Below are positions 1 through 11,548 of a stretch of DNA of 64,000 nucleotides, piece by piece. The first letter of the stretch is position 1. Every line of letters begins with the position of its first letter. A model generated the notes under the pieces. That model had not been told where the DNA came from and did not search any database. It saw nothing but the letters and a program-made list of their open reading frames with translations. This DNA comes from Albifimbria verrucaria. Taxonomy: Eukaryota; Ascomycota; Sordariomycetes; Hypocreales; Stachybotryaceae. The stretch spans positions 4,092,001 to 4,156,000 of the forward strand of contig JAHREC010000018.1 of assembly GCA_020081605.1 (NCBI GenBank). Direction: 5' to 3'. The translations under genes and the position numbers were made by a program.

Positions 1-1014
1 CTCCAACAACTCATACATCTGCCACCGCGCGTCCCAATCCTGGGAAATCGCCAAGCTCCTTCGTGCTGCTGCTGACCGGGGCCACCTCGTCGTCGCCCTC
101 GGTGACTTCAACATGCTCCCCTATCTCTGCTCCATCGGATCATCACAACGCATGCCCCTGTCCAGGACGTCTGGCGTGTGCTCCATCCAGACAGCTCACT
201 TGGCCCAGCCGACCACCCCGCTGAGATTGCCCGTCGTCGGACCATACCGACGGCCGAGTTTAACCTACTTGAAAACGGCGCAACTAGTGACGGCATCTAC
301 AACACATGGCGTTGGAACAAGAATCAGCAGAACATGCTCCGTGCTGGCCATCCTTGCCCCGTCGATCCAGACGCTCCCGATCCACGTGGCAAGCGTCTCG
401 ACTACATCTTTACTTCAACCGGCGACGGTTCCTCCGGCCAGGCGAGCTGGGTTGTCAAGTCAGCTTCAGTTGCACTTACCGAACGCCACCCCGATTTAAA
501 TGTTTCTCTGTCTGATCATTTTGCCGTACACGCCACTATCTGTCCACGTCCGCCTCCGGATGCGACCATCTCCAAGACTCAAGCACGAACAGCCTCTACA
601 CTAGCTGCTACCCCAGACTTAGATTCTAGCACTTCTTCTAAGGACGAGGCTATCGCAATGTATGACGAAATCCTGGCTCTCATCCATTCATACACCGCTC
701 GTGAGCTGAAGCAACGTTACTGGCGCGGGATGCGCTTTTACGCGGCCTTGATAGTTTGGCTAGCCTGCCTTGTTGCCGTCTGGTTCAGCCCCGCCAACTT
801 TGTTGCTTTTCTCCTCATGTTGCTCAGCAGCCTGGGTCTGACGGCTGGCGTCATCGAGGGCCTACTCGCCCTGCTGTTCTTCTCATGGGAACTTCGCGCG
901 CTCAAGGAGTTTGAGTGGGAGGTGGAAAACGCCAGGCTCATTGCCTCTGGAGGTACAACCACTTCCGACGAAGAGGATGGTGCCGATAGTGAGCTCACAC
1001 AAAACAAAAGGTGA
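1..1014 (+). CDS. ISC1: Inositol phosphosphingolipid phospholipase C (ISC1 / neutral sphingomyelinase type), 5' truncated
   Basis: This is the C-terminal part of a Mg-dependent DNase I-fold phospholipase that cleaves inositol phosphosphingolipids to ceramide at membranes. The window begins inside the gene. Visible landmarks are GDFNM (metal/catalytic loop, codons near 101-115), RLDYIF, and SDHFAVHA with the catalytic His, at about 510-530. Two hydrophobic segments follow (about 730-795 and 800-890), matching the C-terminal membrane anchor of Isc1. Reading frame 2 is used to about position 117 and frame 1 from about 118 to the TGA at 1012-1014. One C appears to be missing from the C run at 117-120, and no intron can fit there. 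The gene is tail-to-tail with the kinase, 227 bp apart. The family call is firm; the break is probably a sequence error. Confidence 0.85.
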
Positions 1015-1241
1015 AGCTGAGACGCAATATCCTTATCTGTCACCAGATTGGCCCTCTATGTTTAACAGATATGCACAAACGGGAACACAGATATGGCCGT
1101 GGAAATTCATATGATGAATGCCGTCTAGTGATGCTTTAAGTCTACTTCTACTGTTCTATAAACCTGCGGAGATAGCTGTATACGCTCTCCGCCTGGCCGA
1201 CAACCTACTTCTCAGCTAAGGTCATGACGTCCTATGAAAAG

Positions 1242-3804
1242 CTATGCATACTTTGGAGTTGAAGCCTCTAGAGGTTGCATTCTCCGCCATGTGTAGCCCA
1301 GAAATGCCGTCCTTTTCCTCACACGCATCACCACGTCCTTGGTCACCCTGTCTCTCAGCAGCCTGTCCCGTGGACGCTTCCGTTCCTTCTTACCATAGAA
1401 TCTCACGAAATGCTTCAGCACCTCTTTCTCTTCCATCGTCAACGACGCTGTTGAATCGATTTGTTTATCCAATCCACGCAACTTTGCGGAATCGTAGGAT
1501 GTAGCGACTAAGCAGACCGCCAAATCCTGCACTTCCGTGCGATAGTCACTTAGAACTACTCGCACATCACTGGGTGATAGGCCAGCCAAGGACGGCGAAG
1601 ACTCAGACCAGTCTGTCACAGGCTCGGATTCGTCAAAGTAGTGTGTATCCTCAGCCCCGTGAATATGAGGTATGAACGGTGGAGTGAGCGTATGAAGATG
1701 CTCCCACGGCACACCTTTGAACCATCGGTGGGCCTTGATATCTTCTGCATCGTTTGGAAAGACGAAGGGGCTAAAGACTCGAGATTTTGAACCCCATCAA
1801 GCTGGCCCTGGTCTTTCATTTGATAGCGTCGGGAACACAAGCGGTTCTCCATACCTTGAATCAAACGATAGATCAAATCTTTGCACTTCTCTGTTGCAAT
1901 TGGATGTTGGGGAAAGTAGAATCGTGTTCTATGTTCCTAGGATCAAGTCAGTGTCGGATAATAAATCCTACGCCCGTAAAGGGAGCTTACCAGAATGTTC
2001 TGTTTTGTTTGTTGTCTTCCTGCCTCTGAAAGAAAAGGAGTATGACCATACAAGCATTCATACAATATGATGCCTATGCTCCACTAATCGCAGCGTCCGT
2101 CGTACTTCTGACCTTGTACCACTTCAGGTGCCATGTACTGGCTCGTCCCAACCACCGAATTTGCGGCTGTACGATTGCTGCGTTGATTCCTCCACGCAAG
2201 AAGGTCGCAGAGATCCTCTTCACTGTTGATGCCGCGCCTCTCATGTCTCTCAAGCCCTGTCATCAAAGACTGTGCCCACTTGAGTTGTGTGTGAATATTT
2301 CGGCCCTCTTTTTGGTCTATCTCGTCGCCGTTTCCATTGATTCCCAGCTTACGCAGAAGGGAATATCGATGGCAGTTGTAGTATGAAGCGTCGTGGGACC
2401 AGTGACCATCAAATGCAAGCCCGAAGTCAGAAAGCTTCAAGTGACCTGAAGCAGATATGAGGAAATTATCAGGTTTGATGTCCCGATGAATACATTTGAG
2501 CCTATGGGCCTCCTCAACAGCGAGTATCATTTCGGCAGTGTAGAATCGAGCTACAGTTTCGTGAAGGATATTTTCCCGTATGAGCAGGCCGAGGAAGTCA
2601 CCCCCAGGCATGTATTCCATGACCAGATATAGGTTCGAAGTGTCTTGGAAACTTGCTACTAAAGGGACGATCCTGTAGACTGTGGTTAGTTCAGGTACAT
2701 GATTTGCACAGACAAACATACCAGTCAGATCCCTTGGAAGCGACTAGAAAATCCCTCTCAGCTCGGAGATGGCCCTCCTGACTGCTTCGAAGCATGTCAG
2801 ATTTCCGAATAACTTTCATGGCGAATACTTGTGCTGAGGGGCATAATCCGATATCATCCTCTCCCGAACCAGCCTGACAACACCGAAGCTACCCTTGCCG
2901 AGAACTTTGAGAGACTCATATCTCTGAATATATGGACTGTCGCCGCTGCCTCTGGTTGCCGACTGGCTTTGCCACTTCAAAACCCGTGACTCTCGTAGGT
3001 GCCATGTCTCCTCATGAAAGAAGGATGTGCGGATGGCATGCTTTTGGGTTTCATCCAAATGTGGACTGAAGAATAACTGAGACTCCATATACCGACGTCG
3101 GCTATCACGGGCCGCCTCTCTGTTAAGCATGCTATTGAAATGAGTCTCAAAGTAAATCTTTGCGGCAGCGGCATTTTCGACGGTCAAAATCGTTGGCTGG
3201 ATTTGGTCGGTGCCAGACTCAACGATGGTGTCAAGGCCGCAGCCTTCAGGGCTTGATCGTGTCCTTGGGTTACGACCATTGTTTCGTCTCCGAATGGTAT
3301 CTTTGGTCACAATGGAGAAGCGTGAGTCAACCGAAGTCTTTCTAGTGGAATCATTCTCAGCAGCCGACAGCTTGCTGCTGTAAGTGGACGAGAAGCCACT
3401 ACTTGCATCACTGGATGGTGTAGAGCGGGGCCTATTCAAAGACTGAACGGAGACCTTGTGTTTCACGGATGGATTATGCATCACGAGCGTGGTGCTTGAC
3501 TTTAGACCCAGCGTCCCGAGGCAGATTTTCTTGGCAAAAGCTCTTGGGGTGACATGCGTGGTGTTTAGTGGTGGTGAGCAAGGTGTTTCCGAGAGGTTTC
3601 CAGCATATGTGTCCGTGTTTTCATTCGATGGTGCTGACAATACCACCGGGCTCTACTCGATAGTCGTTGAACCTTCGGATACTGTGATCTGTTAGTCTCA
3701 TAGCAGGTCATATCGCAGAGGGACTGACGCACTGCTGCTATGGCTTTTTCGTCCAATGGCCTTGATGGCGCCACGAATGTCTGACCAGACCTTCGAACTC
3801 GCAT
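1242..3804 (-). CDS. NDR-family AGC serine/threonine kinase, reading frame interrupted
   Basis: Exons are 3804-2722, 2672-1991 and 1936-1242, with GT-AG introns of 49 and 54 nt; about 820 aa. An N-terminal Ser-rich tail leads to an NDR-type Mob-binding helical region (KIYFETHFN, about 3140-2960). The kinase core follows: GKGSFG, AMK (Lys), HRDIKPDN, SDFGL, VVGTSQYMAPEV, and a C-terminal hydrophobic motif FLGYTW. The roughly 70-residue insert between DFG and APE is typical of NDR/LATS kinases, which act in morphogenesis or septation with Mob cofactors. It looks like the unclassified filamentous NDR branch rather than orthodox Cot1, and could be closer to Dbf2/Sid2. The frame breaks at about 3648-3650, 2858-2859 and 1770-1798 (one base missing each), and there is an in-frame TAG at 2084-2086 where a DWWS Trp codon is expected. 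Confidence 0.85.
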
Positions 3805-4849
3805 GGTACAGTTTCAGCACATTAGGATCCGCGTGGTTCCCCGTTCTGTAGGTATGCGCAGTGATGGAGTCCGGTTGGCGTTGATTTGGTCAGCCGCAGC
3901 GGTTTCGAGAGGTGGATGACTGCGTTTTCGTAGCAAGGCAGGCCCCATATTGCTCACGACGACACAAATGACATCGGGTGCCTATAAGTTTGGCTAGTAT
4001 AATGTTTGATGAATGGTGTGGTTCGAAGTCTATAATGAACGAAGGACAGAGCGGTTGCTCCAGAAGTATTTGGATATGGGACGGTAATGTAGTGAAGAAA
4101 AGAGGAAGAGACTGAGGGTGTTGTTGAGAGTCTGTTCTTACCCGCTGCAAGGTAATTAGAGAGAGACTCTTAACCATAGTTCCTTCCACCCATAGTTCTG
4201 TCGCAGCTCGAGAAAGCATCATGGTTGAATTGAACGTGTATTCTTCCTGTCTTCACTCCTGACTTGATTCAAGGTAGCAAATAAATCTACATTTGCTTGA
4301 CTCATATTTGTGTGTCGTCTTCTGGTGCAACAAACAGGTACTGCGTTCCATCAAACCGTAACCTTGATGTAACACGTCTGGGAGGCAAGCAACATGCTAT
4401 CTGGTCGTACGGACTCATCACAAGTCAAATCATATTACTGGGGCTTAACAGTCACATCATTCAGGCGAACTATTAGATCTCTCTAGACAAGCAAGTCTTT
4501 ATTGAAATAAAACCATGAAACGTTGTCAACTTTTTGACATATTTTTGACATAGAAAATCGCAACTCTCTTATACGCCAATCCATGCAATGTCAGTCCTTG
4601 CCTCATCATCCACACGCTGCTTTCTCATCTCCGTCTCCCGGCAAACCGGGCTTCATGGGCAACAGCGGGTCTAAGGCTCCTTGTCATCACGTGGCATCAC
4701 GACGAGGCCCAAGGCTAGTAAGAAGACATTGGGTTCGCCACTGCCGCCATACGACCGGGCTCGGTCTCAAGCAGTAGCGGCAAGGTATTGTTACAGGTGC
4801 AGTCGAGGCCCATTGAATGCACATTCCTCAGCAAACGCTATTATGGCGC
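3805..4849. other. Spacer: kinase 5' flank and FPR4 3' flank
   Basis: No protein-like reading frame is visible. The half next to 3804 should hold the kinase promoter and leader, and the half next to 4849 the FPR4 3' UTR. A T-rich stretch lies around 4495-4560. Confidence 0.5.
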
Positions 4850-6534
4850 TCACTTGATCTCCAGCAGCTTGACGTCGAAGGTCAGCTGGCTGTTGGCAGG
4901 AATGCCGGGCATGCCCCTGGAGCCGTAGGCGAGGTGAGCAGGGATGGTCAGGCGACGCTCGCCGCCAATGGCCATGCCAGCGATACCAATGTCCCAGCCC
5001 TTGATGACCTGGCCCTTACCGACCTTGAAGGAGAAAGGCTTGCCCTTCTTGTTGGCTGAGTAGAGTGTCAGCAAGATAATCGACGTGAATCCAGATAGAA
5101 TACTCATGACTTACCATCAAACTGCTGACCGTTCTGCAGCTTGCCGATGTAGCGGACACCGACGGTGTCTCCGTTCTTGACAGTACGTCCGGTACCGACG
5201 GTGCGGTCGTCAATGGTGACACCCTGAACGACCTTGACACCGCCAGCGGCCTTACCAGCGGGCTTGGTGGAGCCGGTAGGGCCCTGCTCGAGGTTCTTGG
5301 CGAACTGAACCTTCTTGGCGTCCTTCTTGGCCTCCTCAGCGGCGACAGCCTCGCCCTTGTTGTTCTTGAGCTTCTTCTGCTGCTTCTTGGAGAGCTTGGA
5401 GTCGTCCTTGGCAATCAGGGCGTCAAGGCCCTCGGCATCCTCAGCAGGGCGCTTGTTCTTGCCCTTCTTGGTGTCGACCAGCTTAGGAGCCTCCTCCTCG
5501 TCGCTGTCGACCTCGGTGACGCGAGGATCCTCAAGGTCATCAAGGTCATCGCTCTCCTCATCCTCGTCCATGTCCTCGCCAAGGGCGTACTCCATGGCCT
5601 CGGGGTCGAAGTCGTAGTCATCCTCATCACTGTCCTCATCCTCATCATCGTCCATGATGTAGTTTCCGGTAAGGTAGACGGTGTGAGTACCGGTGACGAC
5701 GAAGAAGACCTTCTCGCCGTGGTTGACGGTGATGTCAAGAGGCTGCTGGTAGTTCTGCAAAGATGTTAGCGTTTGCGTTTGCCAAGAAGCCGGTGGTAAA
5801 GCGCGGGGTTTCTTACTCTCTCGGTGTCGAGCGTGCAGATGACAAAGTTCTCGAGGTCAGCACCCTCCTCGTCATCGTCGTCCTCATCATCCTCATCGTC
5901 CTCATCCTCGTCATCGTCCTCGTCCTCCTCCACCTCCACGACGGCCTTGGCCTTACCCTTGCCCTTGCCCTTGGCCTTGACACCGTTGGGCTTGGCATCC
6001 TCCATATCCTCATCCTCATCATCGCCCTTGGTGGCCTCAAGCAGAGCCTTGATGGCGGCAGCCTGCTTCTGCTTCTTGGACTTGGCAGGGTCGCTAGGAC
6101 CGCCGTTGGACTCCTCATCCTCGTCGTCCTCATCATCGTCATCATCGGCCTCAAGGAGGGCCTTCATGTACTCCTCGTCGATCTCATCGTCCTCGTCATC
6201 GTCAAGGCCAGGAAGGCACGCTTGACAATGCGCAGGGTGGAACGAGGGACGGTGGGGATGTTGCCCTCCTCATCAGCCTCTGGCTCCTCGGTAGGGTCGA
6301 CGGCAGCCATGGTGATACGGAACTGGTGGAAGCTGGTTAGCGCGCGCCATCTCCAATGCGCCGAGCTCACGAGGAGCAGGCGGGACAAGCAAGCAGCGCA
6401 GAGCGATGGCCGAGCGGGTGCTGCAGATGCGCAATAATGTAACTTACAGAAGCGGGAAAGTCCATGGCGGCGGGAATCAAGATCTCGCCGGGCGGGACCT
6501 CGAGGCCGTAGACGGGACCAGGAACAGCGGACAT
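4850..6534 (-). CDS. FPR4: Nucleolar FK506-binding peptidyl-prolyl isomerase (Fpr3/Fpr4 type)
   Basis: A PPIase with an N-terminal nucleoplasmin-like fold, acidic and basic histone-binding tracts and a C-terminal FKBP domain; in yeast Fpr4 acts on histone H3 prolines in the nucleolus. Exons are 6534-6448, 6322-5817, 5754-5115 and 5055-4850 with GT-AG introns of 125, 62 and 59 nt; about 479 aa. The start is [18 protein letters not shown]. Repeated Asp/Glu runs (about 6170-5850 and 5660-5540) precede Lys-rich [11 protein letters not shown]. The FKBP core shows [36 protein letters not shown] and [17 protein letters not shown], with its conserved binding residues. One base is missing at about 6214-6217, between VKRA and LPGLDDD. 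The acidic stretch creates long but meaningless antisense frames. Confidence 0.93.
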
Positions 6535-8308
6535 CTTGCTGAACTTGACTTAAGAGTAGGCTTTGAAGATGGAAATGAAAATGAATGGAATGCGGCAGCG
6601 ATTGATCGGAAGACCAATTTCAAGAATCTGCAGCGTAGGTGGTGAAGATGGTGTTGCGGAATGTCTTGATGCTCAGCAAGAGGGAAAAGTTCGAGAGGCG
6701 AGCCCAAATACTAGGAAGCTTGAAATTTTTTTCCCTTTAGCCACTAAGAGCGGGCGATAAGAAAGCAGATAGCGCTGGCTGTCGCAGCAACGCCCCGCGC
6801 CTGGGACTTTTGCCTCTGGCGCCTCTCACCGCCTTTGCTTCCCTCGGCTTACACCTAAGAGCCAGGGCCCATTGCTGCACAGGACGAGCTCAATTGATTC
6901 TGAAGTGCTTCTCAAAGGCATCTACATTGAAGACAAGTTCTCGAGATTTTCGAGCGACTCTATTATGGAAGGTGGCGCAGGCCATCTTCATCGTCGCGAT
7001 GCCACTGAGTCGTGTTTGCTGACATGGTAACGGCGCAGCTCTGTGGATCAATCGTTCAGGGTCCAGGCACTTAGGTAGCACGTAACATACCTACTAGACA
7101 TTGCAGGCAACCAAGGTAGCCCAAGGCGCTTACTAAGCGCCTGGTACGTACCCAGTTGCCAGCCTGGCAACGCTGTCACAGGTTTGCTGCCTGTTCTTTT
7201 TTGTCGGTGGGCGATTCGGATGTGTCAAGCTCCTCATGCAACAATGAACTCGTAGAGAACCTGTAGACTGCACAACGTAGGCAAGGTACCTAATCCACCT
7301 TAGTAGTACTCTACTTTTCAAAACGTAATCCGTACAAAGTTTGAGGTACTGGGTCTCCGGCATAAAGCATCTGCATTCCTGAAACTGTTGGGATGATGAT
7401 ATACTTCAGCAAAGCGTCCAATCACTAGAGCCCTCAAGGTAAGGCTGCATTGTTCTCACGGAGTATAAACATGTGCATTGTAGGTTGCGGTACGTCACCT
7501 GTCAAGTCGTCCACTTGCCATCTGTACACGAGGCAAGCCATCGAAGCACCGTCTGAACATCGATGAGCCTTGCCTCATGTACAACTAACTCAACTTCTCT
7601 CTAAGCTGTCAAACCAAGCGCAGCTCCACTCGTACCGCTTCACCAGGGACATACTGCGTAGCCATGTATTTATTGCCTTTCGAATTTCACGTCCAACCAA
7701 CTCATTGTAGTCGAAGAATATCGTCTTAATTGTTCAGTGACCAAGTAGCCTGCTGTGGCCCCTGGTCTACTTTTCTATCGATTAAGTATTATAGAGCTAA
7801 GTATTAAGGTGTGTCGCCGCCCGCTTCTGCTCCCATGAAGCAACTTATCGCCATCTGACGATTGCCCTCACATCGGTGCCGCTCAGAAGTCATCAGCGCA
7901 TCCCTTCGCTCTCAGCCTCTTATACGTTCAAGACGACTCTCTCTCAAACGCTTGTTGCTCCGCTCCCTGTAAACGAATGTAATAGACCAACCAGCCTTTG
8001 ACACCTTGCCTGTTTGTGTGCCGTGGTTTTCCCTAAACTCCGGTCTTTCGCGCCGAACCCTCAATGTCATGGTACAATGCTGATGCCGATTTGCCATGCC
8101 GAGCATATAAACTTGACGAAAAAGAAATGGTCCACCGTCTATATACACGTGCGTCTTCTGAATATGCGCACTACCAACCTATCACTACCCCAAAAAGCAC
8201 GGAAAAGAATCGAAATAAAAAAATGCACAACGAATCGAAAAATTAACAACCAAGTTACGTTGTCGCTCCAAAAAAATAAAACCGAGAACGACGAGGCAAA
8301 TTGGCTCA
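6535..8308. other. 1.8 kb spacer between FPR4 and the glycosyltransferase
   Basis: Contains the FPR4 promoter at its left end and the 3' flank of the glycosyltransferase at its right end. No coding stretch is seen. An A-rich patch lies near 8195-8285. Short GGTACC/TACCTA words occur around 7076-7290. Confidence 0.5.
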
Positions 8309-10517
8309 TTAAGCCATATCAGCAGCTGTCAACGACTTCGAGCGTTGCCTTGTGACCTTCTTGCTGACTGTGTATACGAGGTCAACGGACCAGAAGTGCG
8401 CGATTTCAGCGTGAGCGCAAGGAAGCGAACCATAGAGGGAGCAACCAGAGGGGTCAGGGCGTAGTCGAACATGTTCTTCCTCCATGAACGGTGGGAGAAG
8501 CACATGCCCTTGGATAGTCCAGCGTTGGCCATCTCCTTCTCGCGGTTAGTGACGCAGGTCTGATGGTAACCCTCATAGATGAATAGATAGCAAGCTGCGG
8601 CCATAAAACCGATGGTACGGAAGATGTTGCAAAGGCTGAAGACCCAGGCCAGGTTGTAAGGGTCATCGTTGCCATCGGTGACGAAGACGTACAGGGCCGA
8701 AGCGATGACCATGATGGTCATGTGAACTGGGATGAAGTGCGCTTCGAACAGACGGTGGTACATGTAAAAGATGTGCTCCCAGTGAGGCTCCTTGATCGTC
8801 TCCTGAGTAACGTCAGAGAAAACACCACTTTCGCGGCAGTGCTCAGGGCTGTCATCAAGCTGGCTGTCAGGGATGTAAATGTCCGAGTTATCACCATGGG
8901 TGCGGTGGAGTGGGCGGAATGCCCTGGTGGTGTGCTTGCGCTCCTGCCACAGCTCGACGCCCTTACGGATAGCATAGCCAGAATCGAGAGCACCCCACAT
9001 GTGACGAAGAGCCTGGGAGTAGCGAGCCTTGACGTCGGCAACGACGCCGCGGAAGCCACTGCCACCTTCACCAGCGACGTTGCTCTGGCTGACAGGGCTC
9101 AGGATAGTGCGGCAAGTAAGGTTACCGTTCAGCGCGAAAAAGCACTTGATGAACATGTGCAGATCCTCACCAATTGCCTCTGGGTCAGTGTCCCAGCCTC
9201 CGACGCGGTCAACCATTTCCAGAGGGAGCGAGTAGACGGAAGTGGGGGTGCAATGGTTGATCCACGGTAGAGACCTGACATGCCGGCAGCGCACCAGTAA
9301 ATATCGGCGACGCGGACCAGTGCGGATACATTGTGGGCGTTACGGTCGAAAATAATCGGGGCCGAGTACAGTGTGGTGGAGGCAGTCTCGGGATAGGAAA
9401 GGTGCATATTGGTGAGGAGCGTGAAATAGTTGGCGGAAAGGTGGCTGTCGGCTGTGGGTGTGATTGGCCTGGTCAGCAAATGCCATGTCTCTTCATCGGA
9501 CTGAGAACTGCAACAGGCAAATTTCAAGGTACATACCATCGATACCAGTGATAATGACGTTCTTGCGGATGGAAATGGGATACTTGGCGCTGAGCTTTCG
9601 GGCGGCCCAACCGATATTGCTGCCTTTGCCGGCAGCTTCGCCGGGGATATCAGAGGGATGGAGAGTGTAATCGATGGAGCGGAATTTCTTGACGAACTCC
9701 TGGATGAGACTGAGGGCTTTTGATTCGCCGTTGACCTCGCGCTGTTCCATGCCAAGATAGACCTGGTGTGCACACCGTTAGCTTCACATTTAACTTTTAT
9801 AAAGATGGCCATGCCGCTAGTGCCACGCGCCCCTGAATGAGTGACGACTCATTGCGTATGCCAAAGGCGCGAGAAAGCAACGGGCGGAGCCAGCGATGCC
9901 ATTGACGGACATGACAGTGTGAGAAAAGATCCACCTACATCGTACGAAGTGCGGGCCAGAGGATGCGAAGCCAGAACATCGAGGGTCTCCTTCAGGGTGT
10001 CCATCTCTTCCTTGTAGTTGGGGATGACAATCGCGTGAATGACGGGATCCTGCACAGCATCGGCGCCGTCTGTGTACATCTCCAGCTCGGTATCACCAGC
10101 CTCGCTGGCGCTGGCGGAGCCGACATTGGTTTCCGAAGTGAGGGTCTCGGAGCTCGAAAGAGAGGCGTAGGAATCGCGGCGGCGGACGACAAGCTTCTTG
10201 TAGTCCTCGAGGGTGTTGGAGCGGGTGATCCTCTTCAGGGCTTGCGTGATGTCCCAGACAGCCCAGCAGGCGCGGAAGGGCAGCATGAAAACGAGGAAGT
10301 GGACGAGCAGGCAGTAGTAGGCAAACACGTAGGTCCAGATGCCGGCGCCCGTGGTGGAGGTGGAAGAGTATGACGCAGCGAGGGTCTCTGCTTGCTCATA
10401 CTTGTAGCCATGCCGTTGAAGAGTGTATTCGGAGGAGATGACCCAGTAGCTGAGGGCCACAACAATGATCATGCTCAGGCCACCCGCCCGTCGCGAGCAC
10501 CAAGCGAAGACGGACAT
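8309..10517 (-). CDS. Family 2 glycosyltransferase-like multi-pass membrane protein
   Basis: Exons are 10517-9939, 9762-9537 and 9451-8309 (introns 176 and 85 nt); about 649 aa. Two N-terminal membrane segments (about 10490-10420 and 10340-10270) precede a cytosolic GT2 domain. The domain carries VIPNYKEE, ITGIDADSH (DxD-like metal site spanning intron 2), GWDTDPEAIGEDLHM (ED motif) and QALRHMW (QxxRW-like). At least two further membrane helices follow (about 8720-8560). GT2 enzymes transfer sugars from UDP-sugars; related single-copy fungal proteins have been linked to hyphal growth on surfaces. That assignment is by resemblance and the product is unknown. The frame breaks at the G runs 9244-9248 and 8437-8439, one base short each. 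After the second repair the C-terminus ends with SKSLTAADMA at 8309, not at 8329. Confidence 0.83.
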
Positions 10518-11530
10518 TGTTAACAAGTCGCGTGGGGGACTCGGTAGAGAAAGGCCTCAGAGTACTAGGGAGGGAGGTTAAATCGACAGCGACAAGAGAG
10601 CAACGACGCGACGCCAACCACGACGACGACGACAACAACAGCGGCGGAGACGACGACGACAGTGACCAGCGGACGACACAGTAAAGGAGGGAGGGGAGTG
10701 GAAAAAGGGAAGACAAAAGAGAAAGGAAGATGGATAGAGGAAATAGGAGGTAGAAAAGGTAGGGGAACAAGGAGGACTAAGACGGGTGAGCTTCGAGACC
10801 AGGGAGATTGAGGAGCGTTTCCAGGTCTCTGGAGTTAAAGACCCACGGACGAGAAGGGGAAGGGAAGGGGATATGGGGAAGGATGAAGGGCCCAAGGGTG
10901 TGTCCCACCAAGAAAGCTTCAGTTGCACCAGGCCATGGGCGAAAAGGAGGGCACTAGGTACCATAGACTCGCGGGCCTCCTGTTGGAAACAAGAGGAGAT
11001 GGGACAAGGACAAGAGGATTGGCGACCAATGACACGAGCCGACCGGGGGTTGCTGCTGGACAGGGGAGCCGTTGCGGGTACGTAGCGTCGTGGCTCAGGC
11101 CCTGCACAGTCAGATGTACAAGCAAGGATGTAGATGGGCCACCATTTAATTAGGTACCCTAGCTGAAGGGGAGGGGGCCCTCTGCTATTTTTTTCTCTCT
11201 CTGCGCTCACTCTATTGGGGAGATGACATGGAAATACGGCAGGGCTACCTTAGCCTAGAAACGTTGGAAGTTTGTTCGTTCCCTGACAGGCAGCAAGCCA
11301 CTTCATTACAGTGGTACATAATACGCAGACAAGGGTTCTTGGGCAGCTTTGACGAGACGAAGGACGGGACGGAACCTGTATAGGTACCCTGCGCACCTAT
11401 TGCTGGTGGGTACGCGCCCAAGAGCTGATGTGAGTGCTTGTTGAAGCCTTACTTAATACCTCACGGCATCCTAGGTCAAACAAGGTACCGGTAACGCAAT
11501 GCAATGGCTTGTGCTGTGCTATGCTGTCTG

Positions 11531-11548
11531 TACTGTACTGTACTGTAC
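11531..11548. repeat. (TACTG)n short tandem repeat
   Basis: Three to four direct copies of the 5-mer TACTG in the spacer. The same word recurs in other spacers of this window (see findings). Confidence 0.85.

Noticed and set aside
1242..3804. Interpretation of the NDR kinase as a decayed pseudogene
   Set aside because: Not accepted outright: three of its four breaks are the same one-base deletions seen in conserved core genes, and codon periodicity is intact. The TAG alone keeps the question open.
3890..4222. 110-codon minus-strand frame upstream of the kinase
   Set aside because: Lies in the kinase 5' flank, has no family features and is likely leader sequence.
5763..6437. Long plus-strand open frame over the FPR4 acidic region
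   Set aside because: It is the antisense shadow of Asp/Glu codon runs (a Leu/Val/Ile or Ser repeat) and lies across two FPR4 exons and introns.
10578..11210. 210-codon minus-strand frame upstream of the glycosyltransferase
   Set aside because: It is a purine/pyrimidine-biased leader tract giving Ser/Pro/Arg runs; no domain.
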